A stretch of DNA of 64,000 nt from Trametopsis cervina (taxonomy: Eukaryota; Basidiomycota; Agaricomycetes; Polyporales; Irpicaceae): assembly GCA_022385755.1 (NCBI GenBank), contig MU278368.1, forward strand, positions 490,859 through 554,858. The letters are read 5' to 3'. The notes beneath the pieces are model-generated. The model was not told the origin of the DNA. It saw only the letters and a list, made by a program, of their open reading frames with translations, and searched no databases. The position numbers were made by a program, and so were the translations under genes. Of this stretch, positions 11,702 to 23,534 are shown one piece after another; the first letter of the stretch is position 1, and each line of letters begins with the position of its first letter.

Positions 11702-12921
11702 AACTCTACTGCGCTTGGTTGTGCCCTGTAGCTGGTAACCTACTATGTTTGCTACGTACCTTATTGTAGTGTTGCTGTCGCCTACTTACTATCTGACTGC
11801 TGGTAGTTTATCTATTCGTGCTTCGCAATGATCCGTATCGGTCGCTGTATGTATTCGCCTGGTTACTTTAATCTGGGGTTATCTATTTATCTAAGTCCGT
11901 GTGCATGCTGTCCGAATGTGCTTCTGAGTTTTGTGCGTATCCAATTGAGTGTTTGGCTGCGTGGCCATTGCATTGCGCCCGTTGTGTGTGCAGTGCAGTC
12001 GTCATCAACACGGACAGGGCCAGAGCACTGCTCCATGATTGTCGTTGAGTACTGGTATGGGCAACTTCAGCGCACATTTCACTCCGGGACTCCGCGGTGT
12101 GGAGAATATTGCGCTCAGAGAGAAGAAGTCATATGGTTATGTGCGGTAACTCGCACAGATGGGGGACTCTTTGTCGGCATCGGGATTGTAGTGCCGGACA
12201 TCGCGCCATGTACGACCTCCGCAATGTCCATGAACCTTTCCAGTTCCTGGTTTGTCACGATGTCCGCGCAAGAGTAGATCGCACCTCACAAAAGAGTCTG
12301 CAGCCTCGCCTACCACGCAGCGCCACATCAAGGACAGATCGCCCAGGTGAGATCGCGACTGCGTTCAGATGCAAAATTACTGTCAGTTGCTCGAATGTCG
12401 GTCATGGGGACGCCTGCACCTTACTCATGCGCGCGTGCCCTGCGGCAGCGGCGCACTCCTGGTGGTATATGGCCGGCCAAAAGATCTGCGTGCTCGCCGC
12501 AATATTGGGTTCTGGTAAGACAGCGAACATGAGCGGAGGTTGCCTGTGTACATATCGAGGGTGAAATCAATATTGGAATTTGGACCCTCCAGTCTGAGTG
12601 TAAGCTCTACGAGGAGCAGAGTCTGCTGTATCGCAGGGGAAAGACCGCAGGCCCCTGCAAGGAGGAAAGATGTGAAACAGGTCAGGATCAACAAGTGCGT
12701 ACAGGGCTTACTGTAGTGCTTGGAAATGCCGGGCCGCGCCACAAAGGTTGCGACAAAGAGGTGCGTGTCGACGAACACGTGACACGCTGATATAGCGAGT
12801 CGCGGGCTCCCTCTGTTGGACATCATGTCCTTTCCTTCCCGATTACTCAAACCAACCTGACTTACCTTATTTGCCAAGGAAGATAGCGTAGGGAGCTTTC
12901 AGGAGAAGAAGCCTCCAGGAG
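11702..12921. other. Intergenic with FunK1 3' duplicate and coding relics
   Basis: About 11730-11910 closely resembles the 3' flank of the full-length FunK1 gene (about 19085-19262): same order of tgtagctggta, ctactatgttt and ggttatctatttatcta. On the minus strand between about 12137 and 12877 there are protein-like stretches in different frames (for example HVFVDTHLFVATFVARP). They cannot be joined without a frameshift, so I read them as the relic of an unrecognised gene. Confidence 0.35.
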
Positions 12922-13900
12922 ATGTCTGGAATCGACGTGCAAGACCCTCGCCTGTCAACAGGATTCGATGATTGCGCTATGCGCTGCATTGCTATGAAGC
13001 ACTACACCCCTCTGTCCGACCAGCTCTGTAAAAACCCTGACTCAATCAAATCAATGACGCGTCAAATAATTCAATGTGAGTTCTCTCCGATATCTGGAGT
13101 ATCTAGCATTGCTGACGTACGCAGGCATCCATGACCTGCGCTACCTGGCCAACGTCATTCATTGTGATATCAGCGACAAGAACATCATGTATGAGCTACG
13201 CGACGGTGAAGACTGGTTCGTGCTCATTGATTTTGACCTTGCCGTTCGGGTGGACGAGGAAGGGAAGCCAATGGGGCCCACGCCGCGCCACAGGACTGGG
13301 ACGTTGCCCTTCATGGCCGTAGATGTAATAAAAGATATGCATCTGGTGGAAACAGACGCAGACTATAAGCCGATCGTTCACTGCGTCCGCCACGACTTCG
13401 AGTCGCTATTTTGGGTCTGCCTGTGGTTCGGGATCAAGACTTCGGACCCAAACATCCCCAACAGCAAGAAGGAGGAGGAAGCACGACGCAAATATCTCGC
13501 AAAATGGGAAATAGAAGACCATGACATCATCCACGCAACCAAGTTGAAAGTCTTCACACAGGTCAACTCGCTAGACTACGTCCCTCTTTCGGATTACTTC
13601 GAACATCTCCGCCCCTGGTTTGGGGCCTTCCTCTCGTGCTTTGAATCTGGGTACAACGCAGTCAGAAATCATAACAAGCCCGCTACCCGGAGGAAGTTTG
13701 GGCGTTCAGAATCTCGATTCCCATTCAAGTCGACAGAAACATGGTTTGAATGTGTCACGCGCAAGAAGATGCTTGAGGCCTTTGACAACCTCAAGCTTCA
13801 GGAGGTCGCGTCCTCATCCGAATCCGAATCCTCGCCCGAATCCTCGCCCGAGTCCGAGTCCTCTCTTTCTGATGTGTCGTCAATTACCTCTGATGAATGA
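12922..13900 (+). pseudogene. FunK1 copy, 5'-truncated, HRD changed to HCD
   Basis: Exons 12922-13075 and 13125-13900 read in one frame (309 residues), with the same phase-1 intron position as the other two copies. It keeps only the end of the C-helix region and the C-lobe: CDISDKNIM, LIDFDLAVRVDEEGKPMG, HRTGTLPFMAVD and DFESLFWVCLWFGIK. The whole N-lobe and leader are absent. Sequence upstream of 12950 no longer resembles the family, so the first codons are probably recruited. The catalytic HRD is HCD here (ViHCDIS). Loss of both the ATP-binding lobe and the HRD Arg suggests a pseudogene or, at most, a non-catalytic remnant. Confidence 0.65.
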
Positions 13901-14670
13901 AAATTCTACTGGTTGTGCTCTGTAGCTGGTAACCGGTCTTGTTTCTCAAGTGTCTTATTATCATGTTAATATTCAACTACTGGTAATTTCTATTCATGCT
14001 TCAACCCGCAGTCATGTACCAATAGAACCGGAAAGGCGATTAGCCACGCGCCTTGTTAATAGCAGGCACAGACACCTCTCCTACTCCGCTGCAACTCTGG
14101 GAGGGCTGAAGAGAAGCAAAGCAGGGTTAGGGTCATCCGTTTACTGTCCTGCGGGCGCTTGACGCGCGACTTGCGACTCAAGGTGACCCTGAGGTCACGA
14201 GGCCACTGGCAGAGTTCTCGTTGTCGGAGTGCTCGGTGTTGACGACAGGTCATTCGTAGATCAGCGATAAAAAATTGTAATTTACCGGTACATATTTATT
14301 TATTTATCGACAAGTACGGTAAATTACACCGAATTTCCTGCGCAACACTGGAGCGGCGTTCAAACTCTAAACTCCGGAAGTGCTCAGTTCCAGCGTCGGA
14401 GCACCATACTGTAGCTTGTCACAGCCAGTAGCCTTGGCCAGCAGCCCCTGCCGGTTGTCTCTTGACACGCTGTACAAAACGTATACTGCATACACATGTT
14501 TTAAAAAGGTAAGGCTGCCAATTCTACCGCGTTCAGACCCTTCTCGAGCTATATCACCTTGCCACGCGCTCGACTTTTGTGCCGTGCAAAGTCACCCACA
14601 GGTTACCGACGCTGGAACGGAGCGATCAGAGCTTAGAGGAGAAACGCCGCTCCTCTTTATCAGTGGACAA
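13901..14670. other. Intergenic, decayed duplicate flank
   Basis: The first ~100 bp match the 3' flanks of the other FunK1 genes (tgtagctggta, then ctggta..ttctattcatgctt). A perfect 11-bp inverted repeat (gtaatttaccg at 14277-14287, cggtaaattac at 14317-14327) with an AT-rich loop sits at the centre. No gene is called. Confidence 0.4.
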
Positions 14671-15760
14671 ATGACTTCCCTCCTTGAATGAATTCAAGAC
14701 ACCCGCGACCAGCCTCCCAGGAACGATACAGGCGACCACCGTCAACAGTGGAATGGCAAGGATGCAGACACAACAGAGGCACGGGTCGAGACACGCGAGC
14801 TCACGTCGCCCTCGTCCTTGACAGATACCTCTGACGACTCACGCCGCTCGTCCAGCAAGGACGTGCAGCCACAGCCACCACTCGGCCAGCGTAGCGAGGA
14901 CAAGGATCGGTGCTCGAGGCGACGTCGGCGGAGTAAGCGATGGTTTGACTGGATAAGAACGGTGAAAAGTGGAAAACCGGCAGAGAAGCATGCTACGAAG
15001 ACAGCGCAGCGCAGACTAACGAAGATGAAGAGAGACGACCCTACACGCGCCCGACTGACGATATAGCTACTGTTCCTATGTTTGTTTTTCTTTTTCTCTT
15101 GCGAGGTCCGTGTGCTTTAATGATGGGAGCAGATGTAAAGGTGCGTTTTTTGGTATGTTCAAGGGGGGCATAGTCTGACGCGATTGTCAGCTGTCGATGC
15201 TGCACAACATCCTGGTGTATGGCCTGCACACGAATCTACGGCTCGTCAGCATCGGCCACGTCCGGGAAATGCAGTGCGGTTTCAAGCTTCTCTCTCGACA
15301 CGCAGAGCGCGGCGTAGCTCGTGTTTCCGCACCAGCACCTTTCGATGTGTGCAGCCTTGATGTTGAGGCGCTCTTACTCGTAAAGCAGTTCAGCGTGCCC
15401 GTTGCGGAGCTCCCGATCGAGGGGCACGAGGCCGGCGGGGGCAAGCCCAACGTCGCCGCTCACTCGGTGCATGCCCAGAGACCTCGTTGTCCCGGGTGGC
15501 GGGACTACACCGCCGCCGTCGCCTCCTGCTCGTTCATGACTGTGCGCTGTGGGTTGCAGATGCTTGTTTTATTCCACGTTATTACATTTTAATGTGAACT
15601 TGTCTCGTGCCGTCATACTGTAGCTAAAAGATCCAATATGGGCGTACTCGCTTGTTCTGGGCGTGACTTGCGTATGGTCTCGGTTTACATGTAAGATGTT
15701 TTCGATTATGGCGTAAGACACATTCGCTGCATGAGACAAGTCATGAACACCATTGATTAT
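14671..15760 (+). pseudogene. Decayed fusion copy of membrane-protein and ALG5 segments
   Basis: Two blocks of homology to the region 19.9-25.2 kb lie in the same order with the middle lost. Block one, about 14671-14890, matches 19902-20115, the N-terminus of the membrane protein (gacttccctcc, then TDTSDDSRRSSSK). Block two, about 15120-15760, matches 24545-25190: the end of ALG5 exon 2, its last intron, its last exon and about 200 bp of 3' flank. The ALG5-like part still reads NILVYGLHTNLRLVSIGHVR and QCGFKLLSRHAERG. The acceptor-helix motif IEWHE has become IEGHE, the end is shifted and truncated, and the catalytic DDG-containing part is absent. A non-functional relic. Confidence 0.75.
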
Positions 15761-16465
15761 ATCCCTGATAACGCTCGCCGTGCCTGTGGTTACCACGATG
15801 TCTCGACTTCCATCCCCCACGCGTAGTCATTTGGGGTCGCACTGTCCGAGCCGTCCGTCTGGATGTCCTTGGCCACTGGCGCTTACAGCTAGAACCTGTG
15901 TTTTGATGCTGCGGAAAGACGAACCGTCCTTGTCCGATGGGCAGACGTGTAATATGAAGCCACTCTATTCTCTGCATCGTGTCCAACGTTCAATCGCGAT
16001 GCACCGTACCACCAGCCCGCATTGTACCGACCGCAGCCACAGGCTGAGTGTTAAGAAAAAGAGTGCTGTGTAGCCAAACAAGAACGGACATCAGGCCCGT
16101 TAACGAGGACACGTTCTTGGCCATATTATCCATGCGTGCTCAACGTTCAGTTTCAGATCACCGCATCGGCTGGCCACATCTCATATGAACGATATCCCAC
16201 ACAAAGCAACTCTTGAACCACAGGCGTAGCGCCGGAAGTTCGGATCAATTCTCACATGCCGAAATTCATATCCTTGCCCAATTAGGCATCTGCTGTCTTC
16301 TTAACACCAACACCCATTGTCTTGCGCGAGTGGCACTTGGCCACCGGTGCCTGTAGCCAACCTCCAGCTCGACAAAGGACGAACACGTTGCATACTCGTA
16401 TATTAACCTGTAAGTTGCGCACTGCTGTACTCATTCTCCATTCTCCATACTCACTCGAACTCACC
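15761..16465. other. Intergenic upstream of full-length FunK1
   Basis: No coding motif recognised. The last ~50 bp before 16466 (ctccatactcactcgaac) resemble the sequence before the FunK1 copy at 10543. Confidence 0.4.
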
Positions 16466-19065
16466 ATGGCTAGCAAGCGCGGTGGCACCAGTAGCAATCT
16501 TCCTCCAGTCGCTCCGGTCACCCCAGCTCGACACTCTCGCGTCGAAACCCTTCGAAAATCTGCAACTCAAAGCACCCCTCAGCGTACAAGCGCGTCTAGC
16601 ACCATCGTCACCCCTCACAAGCGCGACAACATCGACCCTCACGTCAGGCGAGACATGGAGGGCTTCACTCAGTTCGTCTCCGTGTCCAACTGGGTACATG
16701 CTGTATGCGGAGTCTCCCCTGACCGTTTGGAACGATGGGCTGCGTACATCAAGGAGCACAAATTTTTCGCCGATCCTGAAGTTGTCCAAGCTCTCACTGA
16801 ATTCTGTCAAGTCAAGAATGAGCTTCTACGATACCAGCCTCTGTCGAACATGATCATGCGTGTTCTGTCTCTGGCTCGCGGTACGGAGCCAAGAATGGAA
16901 GGGTTACCTGACACTCCTCCTGTGGCCGACATCACATTCTTCCGCAACGACCCCAAGCACATGCGTCCGCCGGGCGATTATGACAGGTTGGACGCTAAGC
17001 GCAAGCCTGACGTGTTAGCGACTCGGGCCACGAAGGCCATTGACTGGGAGGGGAAAGATCGAGTGGACTGGACGTCTGCACTCCTGTGTGTTGAGCTCAA
17101 GTTCGATGGCACTCATTCCGCAGCGTTGGAAGCTGCGCGGAAACGGAAGCTGTTGGCTGTAAATTCTAATACGGTCAGTCTAATATCTCTACTACACTCT
17201 GTGTCTGACAGCTGACATGGCTGTGTAGGATGTCGAAGAGCAACCTGTTGATGTGAATGCGCGAGGCGCGGAAGACACAGAAGATGTCGAAGATGCGGAA
17301 GAAGAGACAGTAGAGACTGCCTCGGTGGGTTCGAAACGTTCTAGGAACTCAAGCTCGTCATCTAGCAAGTCGAGGAAGAAAGCGAAGGGCAAGCAGGTAG
17401 CTGTAGCAGCCACCAGCCTTGGAGAAGAGCCATCGACATCCACAGGCTCTACCAGCAGCGAGGCCACGAAGGTAATTGAGCACGAGATCCAACTGCGCGG
17501 ATATGCACTGGAAGTCCTCGCATCAACAAGAGGGACGCGTCTCCACAGTCTTGGTGTCCTTTTCCGAGACGACGATATCACGCTATGGTACTTCGACGCT
17601 TCTGGACCCGTTAGGACCCGAGGTGTGGACCTGGTGAAGAAGACCTCCGGCCAGCTCTCGCTCATCAAAGATTTCGACCTGGTTGCGGCTATATTCATTT
17701 CTCTATCGTACTGCGACCCTGCACAGTGGGGTGCCCTTCCTGTCGACGTCATCAGACCCAATCCCAACAATCCCTATCCCAAGTCTTTCCCTCCGGAGAG
17801 GCTGAATGGCTGCACAATCGACATGACCGGCCCGGAAGACAAGACCGAGTACGTGGTGACGCTCGGTGACCATATATTTTCCCAATATTCGCTTGTTGGG
17901 CGTCGGACGACAGTGTACGAAGGGACGTCGCCTGCTGAGGAGGGTATATTCGTGGTGAAGATATCCCAGCAATACGTCGGGCGGACATCGGAGGTGGACC
18001 TGGTGAAACGTGCGAAGAAGTATGGTGTGACTAATTTGGTGAACATTCGGAAGAGCAAGGACCTCTGGAAGTTATCCGACGGGATCCGCAAAGCCTTCGA
18101 TTTACCTACGGGAGACGATGACCGCGTGATGCGGTGCATTGTAATGGACAACTACGCACGTCTGTCGGAACAGCTGGCGCGGGACCCAGACTCAATTCAA
18201 ATCATGGTGCCCCAAATGATTGACTGTGAGTTTTCTCAAATACGTACCATGTGCAGCATCGCTGACGTTTGATGCAGGCGTCGATTTTCTGCGATATAAA
18301 GCCAAGATCCTTCATCGCGACATCAGCGACAGCAACATTATGTATGAGCCACGTAGCGGTCAAGACTGGTTTGTGCTTATCGATTTCGACCTTGCCGTTC
18401 GGGTGGACAAGAAAGGGAAGCCGCTGGGGCCGACATCGCGCCACAGGACTGGGACGTTGCCCTTCATGGCCGTAGATGTGATAGAAGATATGCATCTGGT
18501 GGCAACAGAGGCAGACTACAAGCCAATCGTTCACTGTGTCCGCCACGACTTTGAGTCTTTATTATGGGTTTGCCTTTATTTCGGGATCAAGACTTTGAGC
18601 CCAAACACGCCCAACAGAAAGGTGGAGGAAGAAAAACGACGCAAATATCTCGCAAAATGGGAAACAGGAGACTGTGACGACATCCACGCAACCAAGTTGA
18701 AAGTCTTCAGACAGGCGAAATCCACAAACAAGATCCCTCTTTCGAATCACTTTGAACATCTCCGCCCCTGGTTTGGAGCCTTTCTCTCGTGCTTTAGGTC
18801 AGGGTACCAAGAATTTGATGAACAAAGCGAGTTAGGGGGAGATCACGAACAGTCCGAACAACGCCCACCCAGATTCGAGTTGATAGAGACATGGTTCGGG
18901 CATGTCACGCGCGAGAAGATGCTTGAGGCCTTCGACAACCTCAAGCTTCAGGAGGCCGCCTCCGCCTCCACCTCCGTATCCGCGTCCGCATCCGAGTCCA
19001 AGCCCAAGCCCGAGTCCGAGCCCGAGTCCGAGTCTGATGCGTCATCCATTGCCTCTGATGATTGA
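16466..19065 (+). CDS. FunK1 protein kinase, full length
   Basis: Exons 16466-17173, 17229-18225 and 18278-19065 give 830 residues in one frame. The N-terminal half carries the fungal-specific region (VETLRKSATQS, WAAYIKEHKFF, LLCVELKFDG), then an acidic and Lys-rich linker. The kinase domain follows: glycine-loop equivalent LVGRRTTVYEG (not a canonical GxGxxG), Lys in IFVVKISQQ, HRDISDSNIM, LIDFDLAVRVD (DFD in place of DFG, normal for the family), HRTGTLPFMAVD and DFESLLWVCLYFGIK. A Ser/Pro/Glu-rich tail closes the protein. FunK1 kinases are expanded in mushroom-forming fungi and often linked to development; the specific role here is unknown. It is the likely parent type of the two reduced copies upstream. 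Confidence 0.9.
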
Positions 19066-19380
19066 GGAATCCACTGGTTGTGGCCTGTAGCTGGTAGCCT
19101 ACTATGTTTCCTACGTGTCTTATTATCGTGTCGTCTGCTTAGTATTTGACTGCTGGTAGTTTATCTATTCATGCTTCGCATTGCCCCGTATCAATCGCTG
19201 TATATATTCGCTCGGTTACTCTAATTCGAGGTTATCTATTTATCTACCCGCGTACATGATGTCTGGAAGTACTGAGCCAGATATTCTCGTTGCATCCTAG
19301 ACTGATAAGTCGTGGCGTACTTTACGACGGCATCCGCCTCTTTGTCGGCTTGTTCGACTCAGACACGACCAGTGCATGAA

Positions 19381-19849
19381 TCACCAGAGCAGGATAATGG
19401 TAGCAGCCATGCCTACAATAGCACTGTAATGTGAGCATCTATGCACCCGAACGTCCTCATACCTTGAGGCATACTGGAAAGATCTTTTAGAAGGTATTCA
19501 AGAGAGTACCTCCGTTCACGGCACTGTTCGCGGCCTCGTACATTCAATAAAACTGTACACCTGCAATGTCGTCGAGTACCATGAACTTGAAGCTCCGGTG
19601 CAGTGTGCGTTGCCAACGTTGACGGTGCATTCGAGCTTGGCGGCGGCTGAGTTGAAGCAAATGACGTAGGAGGCGCGGACATCACCGAGTCCGCGCCTTT
19701 GTGGCGTTCTCGATGGNNNNNNNNNNNNNNNNNNNNNNNNNNNNNNNNNNNNNNNNTTTTGTGGTCGTCGTCGAAGGGTCGTGGACGGAGACTGTGGAGC
19801 TCGTCTCCGTCACAGAGCCGCAGCATACTAATACGAACGCCATGGTCAT
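19381..19849 (-). CDS. Possible small Ser/Thr/Pro-rich secreted or anchored protein, gapped
   Basis: On the minus strand an open stretch starting MTMAFVLVCCGSV runs into a Ser/Thr-rich segment. It is then interrupted by the 40-N gap at 19717-19756. Beyond the gap it continues as a Ser/Thr/Pro-rich stretch, a splice (donor at the end of TRRHC), and a final hydrophobic end SAIVGMAATIILLW followed by a stop. This layout fits small cell-wall or GPI-anchored proteins. Frame continuity across the gap cannot be judged, the signal peptide is weak, and no family is recognised. Confidence 0.3.
19717..19756. other. Assembly gap, 40 Ns
   Basis: Forty undetermined bases. The flanks are a minus-strand Thr-rich open frame on one side and its apparent continuation on the other, so the missing sequence is probably low-complexity coding repeat. 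Confidence 0.99.
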
Positions 19850-19902
19850 CTGCTGCTCACCTCTCATTCCACTGCCTCCATCTCCTCACCATCCTAGGGC
19901 AA

Positions 19903-22900
19903 ATGACTTCCCTCCATGAACGACATCAACACACCCGTGTCCAGCCTCCCATGAACGACGCAGACGACGACCACCAACAACGACAAGGCAAGGACGCGGA
20001 AAAAACAGAGGCGCAGGTCGAAACACGCGAGCTTGCGTCGCCCCCGTCCTCGACAGATACCTCTGACGACTCACGCCGCTCGTCGAGCAAGGGCGCGCAG
20101 CCACCACCACTTGAAGACCCCGACCGGCCCCTGACGCGCTCCTCGTCAACATTCGACCTCCCCGGGCCTCCACAGCTCAACTATACTGTGCGCATCAACC
20201 GTCGCGAGCGGTACATCATCATCTTCTTCACGCTCATCTTCGTCGAGACGTGCATCCTGCCGCTCATCCTATTCTACTCGCTGCGGTGGGGCGCGCACCT
20301 GAGCGTGACGAAGAACCTGGCGATCATCACGAGTCTAATTGGGACAGTGAGCGGATTCAAGATTGCGCAGCGGTCGTACGAGCTGTGGTTCCGCAACGGA
20401 CACGAAAGTCGTCGGCCAATTGGAGCGGGGAGATGGGGCGTCGACGCGTTTCACGTCCTCATCAATGTCGCGCTCTTTGCGTTCTTCGTGCCCCTTATCA
20501 TTGGGTCTAGCCTGTGAGTGTCCTTTCCCTTCCCTTCGTTATCCTTTCCCCTTTCCCTTTTCTATTCTTTGCTCTCGCTTTTGCATTTGCCGTTCGTCGC
20601 TCGTCCCCCGCGGTCGGTCTCCCTCTCGTGCAAAACTCAGGTTACAATGCTGCGCCGCCAAGCATGGTTCGCCTCTCCAGCCAAGATCCTCACGAACACA
20701 CGCAGTGGAGATATACCCACGCTGGGCATCTCGGCGTTCGTCACCAACTCCTTCGTCCCAATAAGGCAATTATCCACTTTCAGCCCATGTCTTTCACATG
20801 AAACCGCGGTCGCTTCCAAAAATGGCGCACCGCCGCTCTTCGATGTCGTTCACTCGTCCTTCGCGGCCCAAATCGGCGCGTCACAGTGCTTCGATGTCAA
20901 CCTCTGTCCAGTGTTCCGCCCATGGACCGTCGTCAGCCCGCCAACGCTCAGGCCTCGACCGCGCCACAACCGTACTTCGATGTCAGCCCGAAGTTTCCGT
21001 TGTCTGTTTGTGGCTGCCGCCCACTGAGTATAAAGCTTGAGCCTCTACGATACCGGGATGGACACAAGTTGACTCTCGACTCCCACCTCGCCTCTCCTCT
21101 CCTGAACTCTGGTCTCGTCTCCACTCTGCGTCGTCCATCATCCCTCCCCTCATCCCCTCCCTCCATCTCCTCCCTCTTTATCTCTTTTCTTTTCTTTCTT
21201 CCCTTTCCATTCTCCCTTCTGGTTTCGCTTTCCTTGCTTCTCTTTCCTTAATCTTTCTCTTTTCATTTTCCTTTTTTTTCCTCCTCCACCACCGCCTCGA
21301 TGTGTAGGTCTCGAGGGACGTCTTTGCACGTCCCTCGCCCGCGTTCGTCGTAGAGGCATTCAAGTCTAACGGCTTGGGTGCCTCCGGCGTCATCGAGACC
21401 ACGTGCTCTGACTCGTGGCTCGTATGCGAGTGTGTGAGCAATCTGCTTTGCCACCTACCTATCCTCGCTCGTCTGGCTCTTCTCCTGGTCTCGGCCTTTG
21501 GTTCTCGGCTCTTGGTTATCAGCACCTGGTTCTTGGTCCTTAGTCCTTGTTCCTCTATCCTCGGCTCTTGGTTCGTGGTCTCGGTTCATGGCTCTTGGTT
21601 CTCTCGCTCTTGGTTCTCTCGCTCTTGGTTCTCTCGCTCTTGGTTCTCTCGCTCCTGGTTGCTCTACACTTGTGGTCAAATGATCTCTCTCGACGATGGG
21701 CATGCGGCGATGATGGGATGAGGTCGGAAGCAGGGGAGACTCAAATGTGAGGTACGGGAAGAATGGGAAGTTGTAAGGGACGTGGAGGGAAGGCTTAAGG
21801 GAGGCATGGCCGATGAACAAGCTACAGGAATATCAAGCGGTCAGGACGAATACTTGGTCACCCCAGCGAGGATATGGTTCGGTGCTCCAGTTGCGATGAC
21901 GGCGGAGGAGGAGATGATATAAGAAGGCAGATTGAGGATGGTCGAGGTCGATCAATGGACGGGAGCAACAGTCAGTCTGTTGAGGGAGCATCCACATGAA
22001 GACCGCGCGGACCATTCAGGATGAAAGAGACAGGCCCTCATGCATCCGACCGACGACCTGGCTGCCCTTTCTACCCCTTCTTTATTTTCTCTTGCTGGTT
22101 TTCTTTCATTTCATTGTGTTCGATTTGCATCATATCTGAAAAAACGCTGACACAATCTCCCCTAGAACACCGGCGAACGTTTCTACAGTCGCGATGGCAC
22201 TTCCGTGCTTTATGCTGACTTTTTCACTTCCCTTACTAGTGACAGGCGTATGGGACCGCCACTTGCGCTTGCCCATCCGTGTTTCGTCTCTACCCAAACA
22301 TGAACTCCTCCCACCGCTCACATACACCATCACAGAAGACATTGTTGCCGTCGATGGCGGGGGTGGGCTGATGTTTCGTCAAGCATGGCGGCACAGATAC
22401 GAGGCCTCCCGGGTGATACGCCGTGTCTGCCGTGTGACAGCTGTCGCATGGGGCGCATCAGGGTGCACAATCGCGGCCATTCTTATCGCAGCTGCATGGA
22501 CGGCGCCGACAGACACAGCGTACGGACTCGGATACGGGATACCGTGGCTGTGGGCGCTCACGATGAGTTCCTGGACGGTGCACTATGTGCAGGTGTCGCT
22601 GGTGCGAGAGCGAGAGGAATGGGCGGACCAGCACGTGCACAAGGAGATGGAACTGCATCTGAAGGAGAAGGACATCGACAGGGAGGTGGACATGTTGCAG
22701 CGTATGCGGAGTGTTGTAGGCGTTGGCAGCGAGATGAAGAAAGAGGAGTGGGAAAGGCTGGTCAGGGAGGGCATGGAGCGCAGGGCAGTGCGGGAGGCGG
22801 CGGAGAGGAGACGGGCAAGCCAGAGTCAGAGCCGGGACGTGGTGCCGGGTGTGGGGAGGGCGGTGTCGGACAGCGCGGCGAGCGACGGGTCACCAGTGGC

Positions 22901-22976
22901 CACCGAGGGGCGAGACGCGTTGAGGAGGCCGAGGACATTGTCTGCGCGGCTGCACGGTGCTGCGACTCGGGTGTGA
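19903..22976 (+). CDS. Basidiomycete multi-pass membrane protein with a giant intron
   Basis: Exon 1, 19903-20513, and exon 2, 22166-22976, add to 1,422 bases (473 residues) in frame. The N-terminal ~95 residues are charged, Ser-rich and cytosol-like. Transmembrane segments follow: IIIFFTLIFVETCILPLIL, the AIITSLIGTVSGF segment, VLINVALFAFFVPLIIGSSL, then after the intron MALPCFMLTFSLPLLVTGVW, a loop with YTITEDIVAVDGGGG, CTIAAILIAAAWTA and a last pair near GLGYGIPWLWAL. A long charged, coiled-coil-prone tail (REEWADQHVHKEMELHLKEK) ends the protein. I recognise this layout from uncharacterised Agaricomycete proteins and know no function. The 1,652-bp intron is far longer than any other here. 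Exon 2 starts after cccctag at 22165, which restores the frame as SSLTPANVSTV. Confidence 0.8.
20514..22165 (+). other. 1,652-bp intron with pyrimidine-rich and tandem-repeat content
   Basis: Donor gtgagtg and acceptor cccctag, with a branch-like cgctgac near 22145. The interior has a strongly C/T-rich tract on the sense strand (about 21105-21290) and a 15-bp tandem repeat (gctcttggttctctc) in four perfect copies from 21591 to 21650 plus a degraded fifth. No transposase, reverse transcriptase or terminal repeats were recognised. Confidence 0.65.
21591..21665. repeat. 15-bp tandem repeat (gctcttggttctctc)
   Basis: Four exact head-to-tail units followed by one with a single change (gctcctggtt). 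It lies inside the large intron of the membrane-protein gene. Confidence 0.95.
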
Positions 22977-23534
22977 GGTGCTACACTCACTCGGCGAGTG
23001 GAATACGTGTGTGGTGAGTGGAGTCGTTGTCGTATGTGTTGTGTACGATGTGTTGACCGCGGATTTAGGGCATACCCCGCAGGTTATACTCTTTTGCGTT
23101 TGGTTAATCGAGTGCTATAAGCTCTCATGTTGCGGAATTTAGGTTTCCTTCTCTGTATTTGGCTTGTGTATGTACCATATAGAACCAGGAATCCAAACGA
23201 ACGCTATAGTATTATGGAAGTGTCTGCATTTGAACCACTCTGCCCGTTTTGGGCGGTACACGTTTGTGCTTACCTAAGGAATGGACACATTACACTCGAT
23301 CGTAGCGCTTGAACTTCACTGCCTGATCTAATTTTGTGTTTGCTGTCCATCTGTGCTGTCTGTTTCAACCCCTACACAAGCCGGCTTGGATGGAGAACCA
23401 CCACTGTGATTGCTCCTAATCACCTTCACCTCACCAGTCGTTCGCTCTTTGCACTTTACACACGCAAAACGAGCACGGGTGGTCGTTCTGCATCGTTTTT
23501 GACACCGGACCCTTACGACCACGAACAGTCAGCT

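Noticed and set aside
15197..15592. A second working ALG5 gene
   Set aside because: Only the last exon is present, the IEWHE motif is mutated, the end is rearranged and the catalytic domain is absent.
17192..17770. Minus-strand 192-codon open frame
   Set aside because: Antisense to the acidic/Ser-rich linker of the full-length FunK1 gene; its composition is a mirror of that low complexity.
21178..21525. Lys/Arg/Glu-rich minus-strand frames within the large intron
   Set aside because: Purine-rich complement of a C/T tract; no start context or conserved motif.
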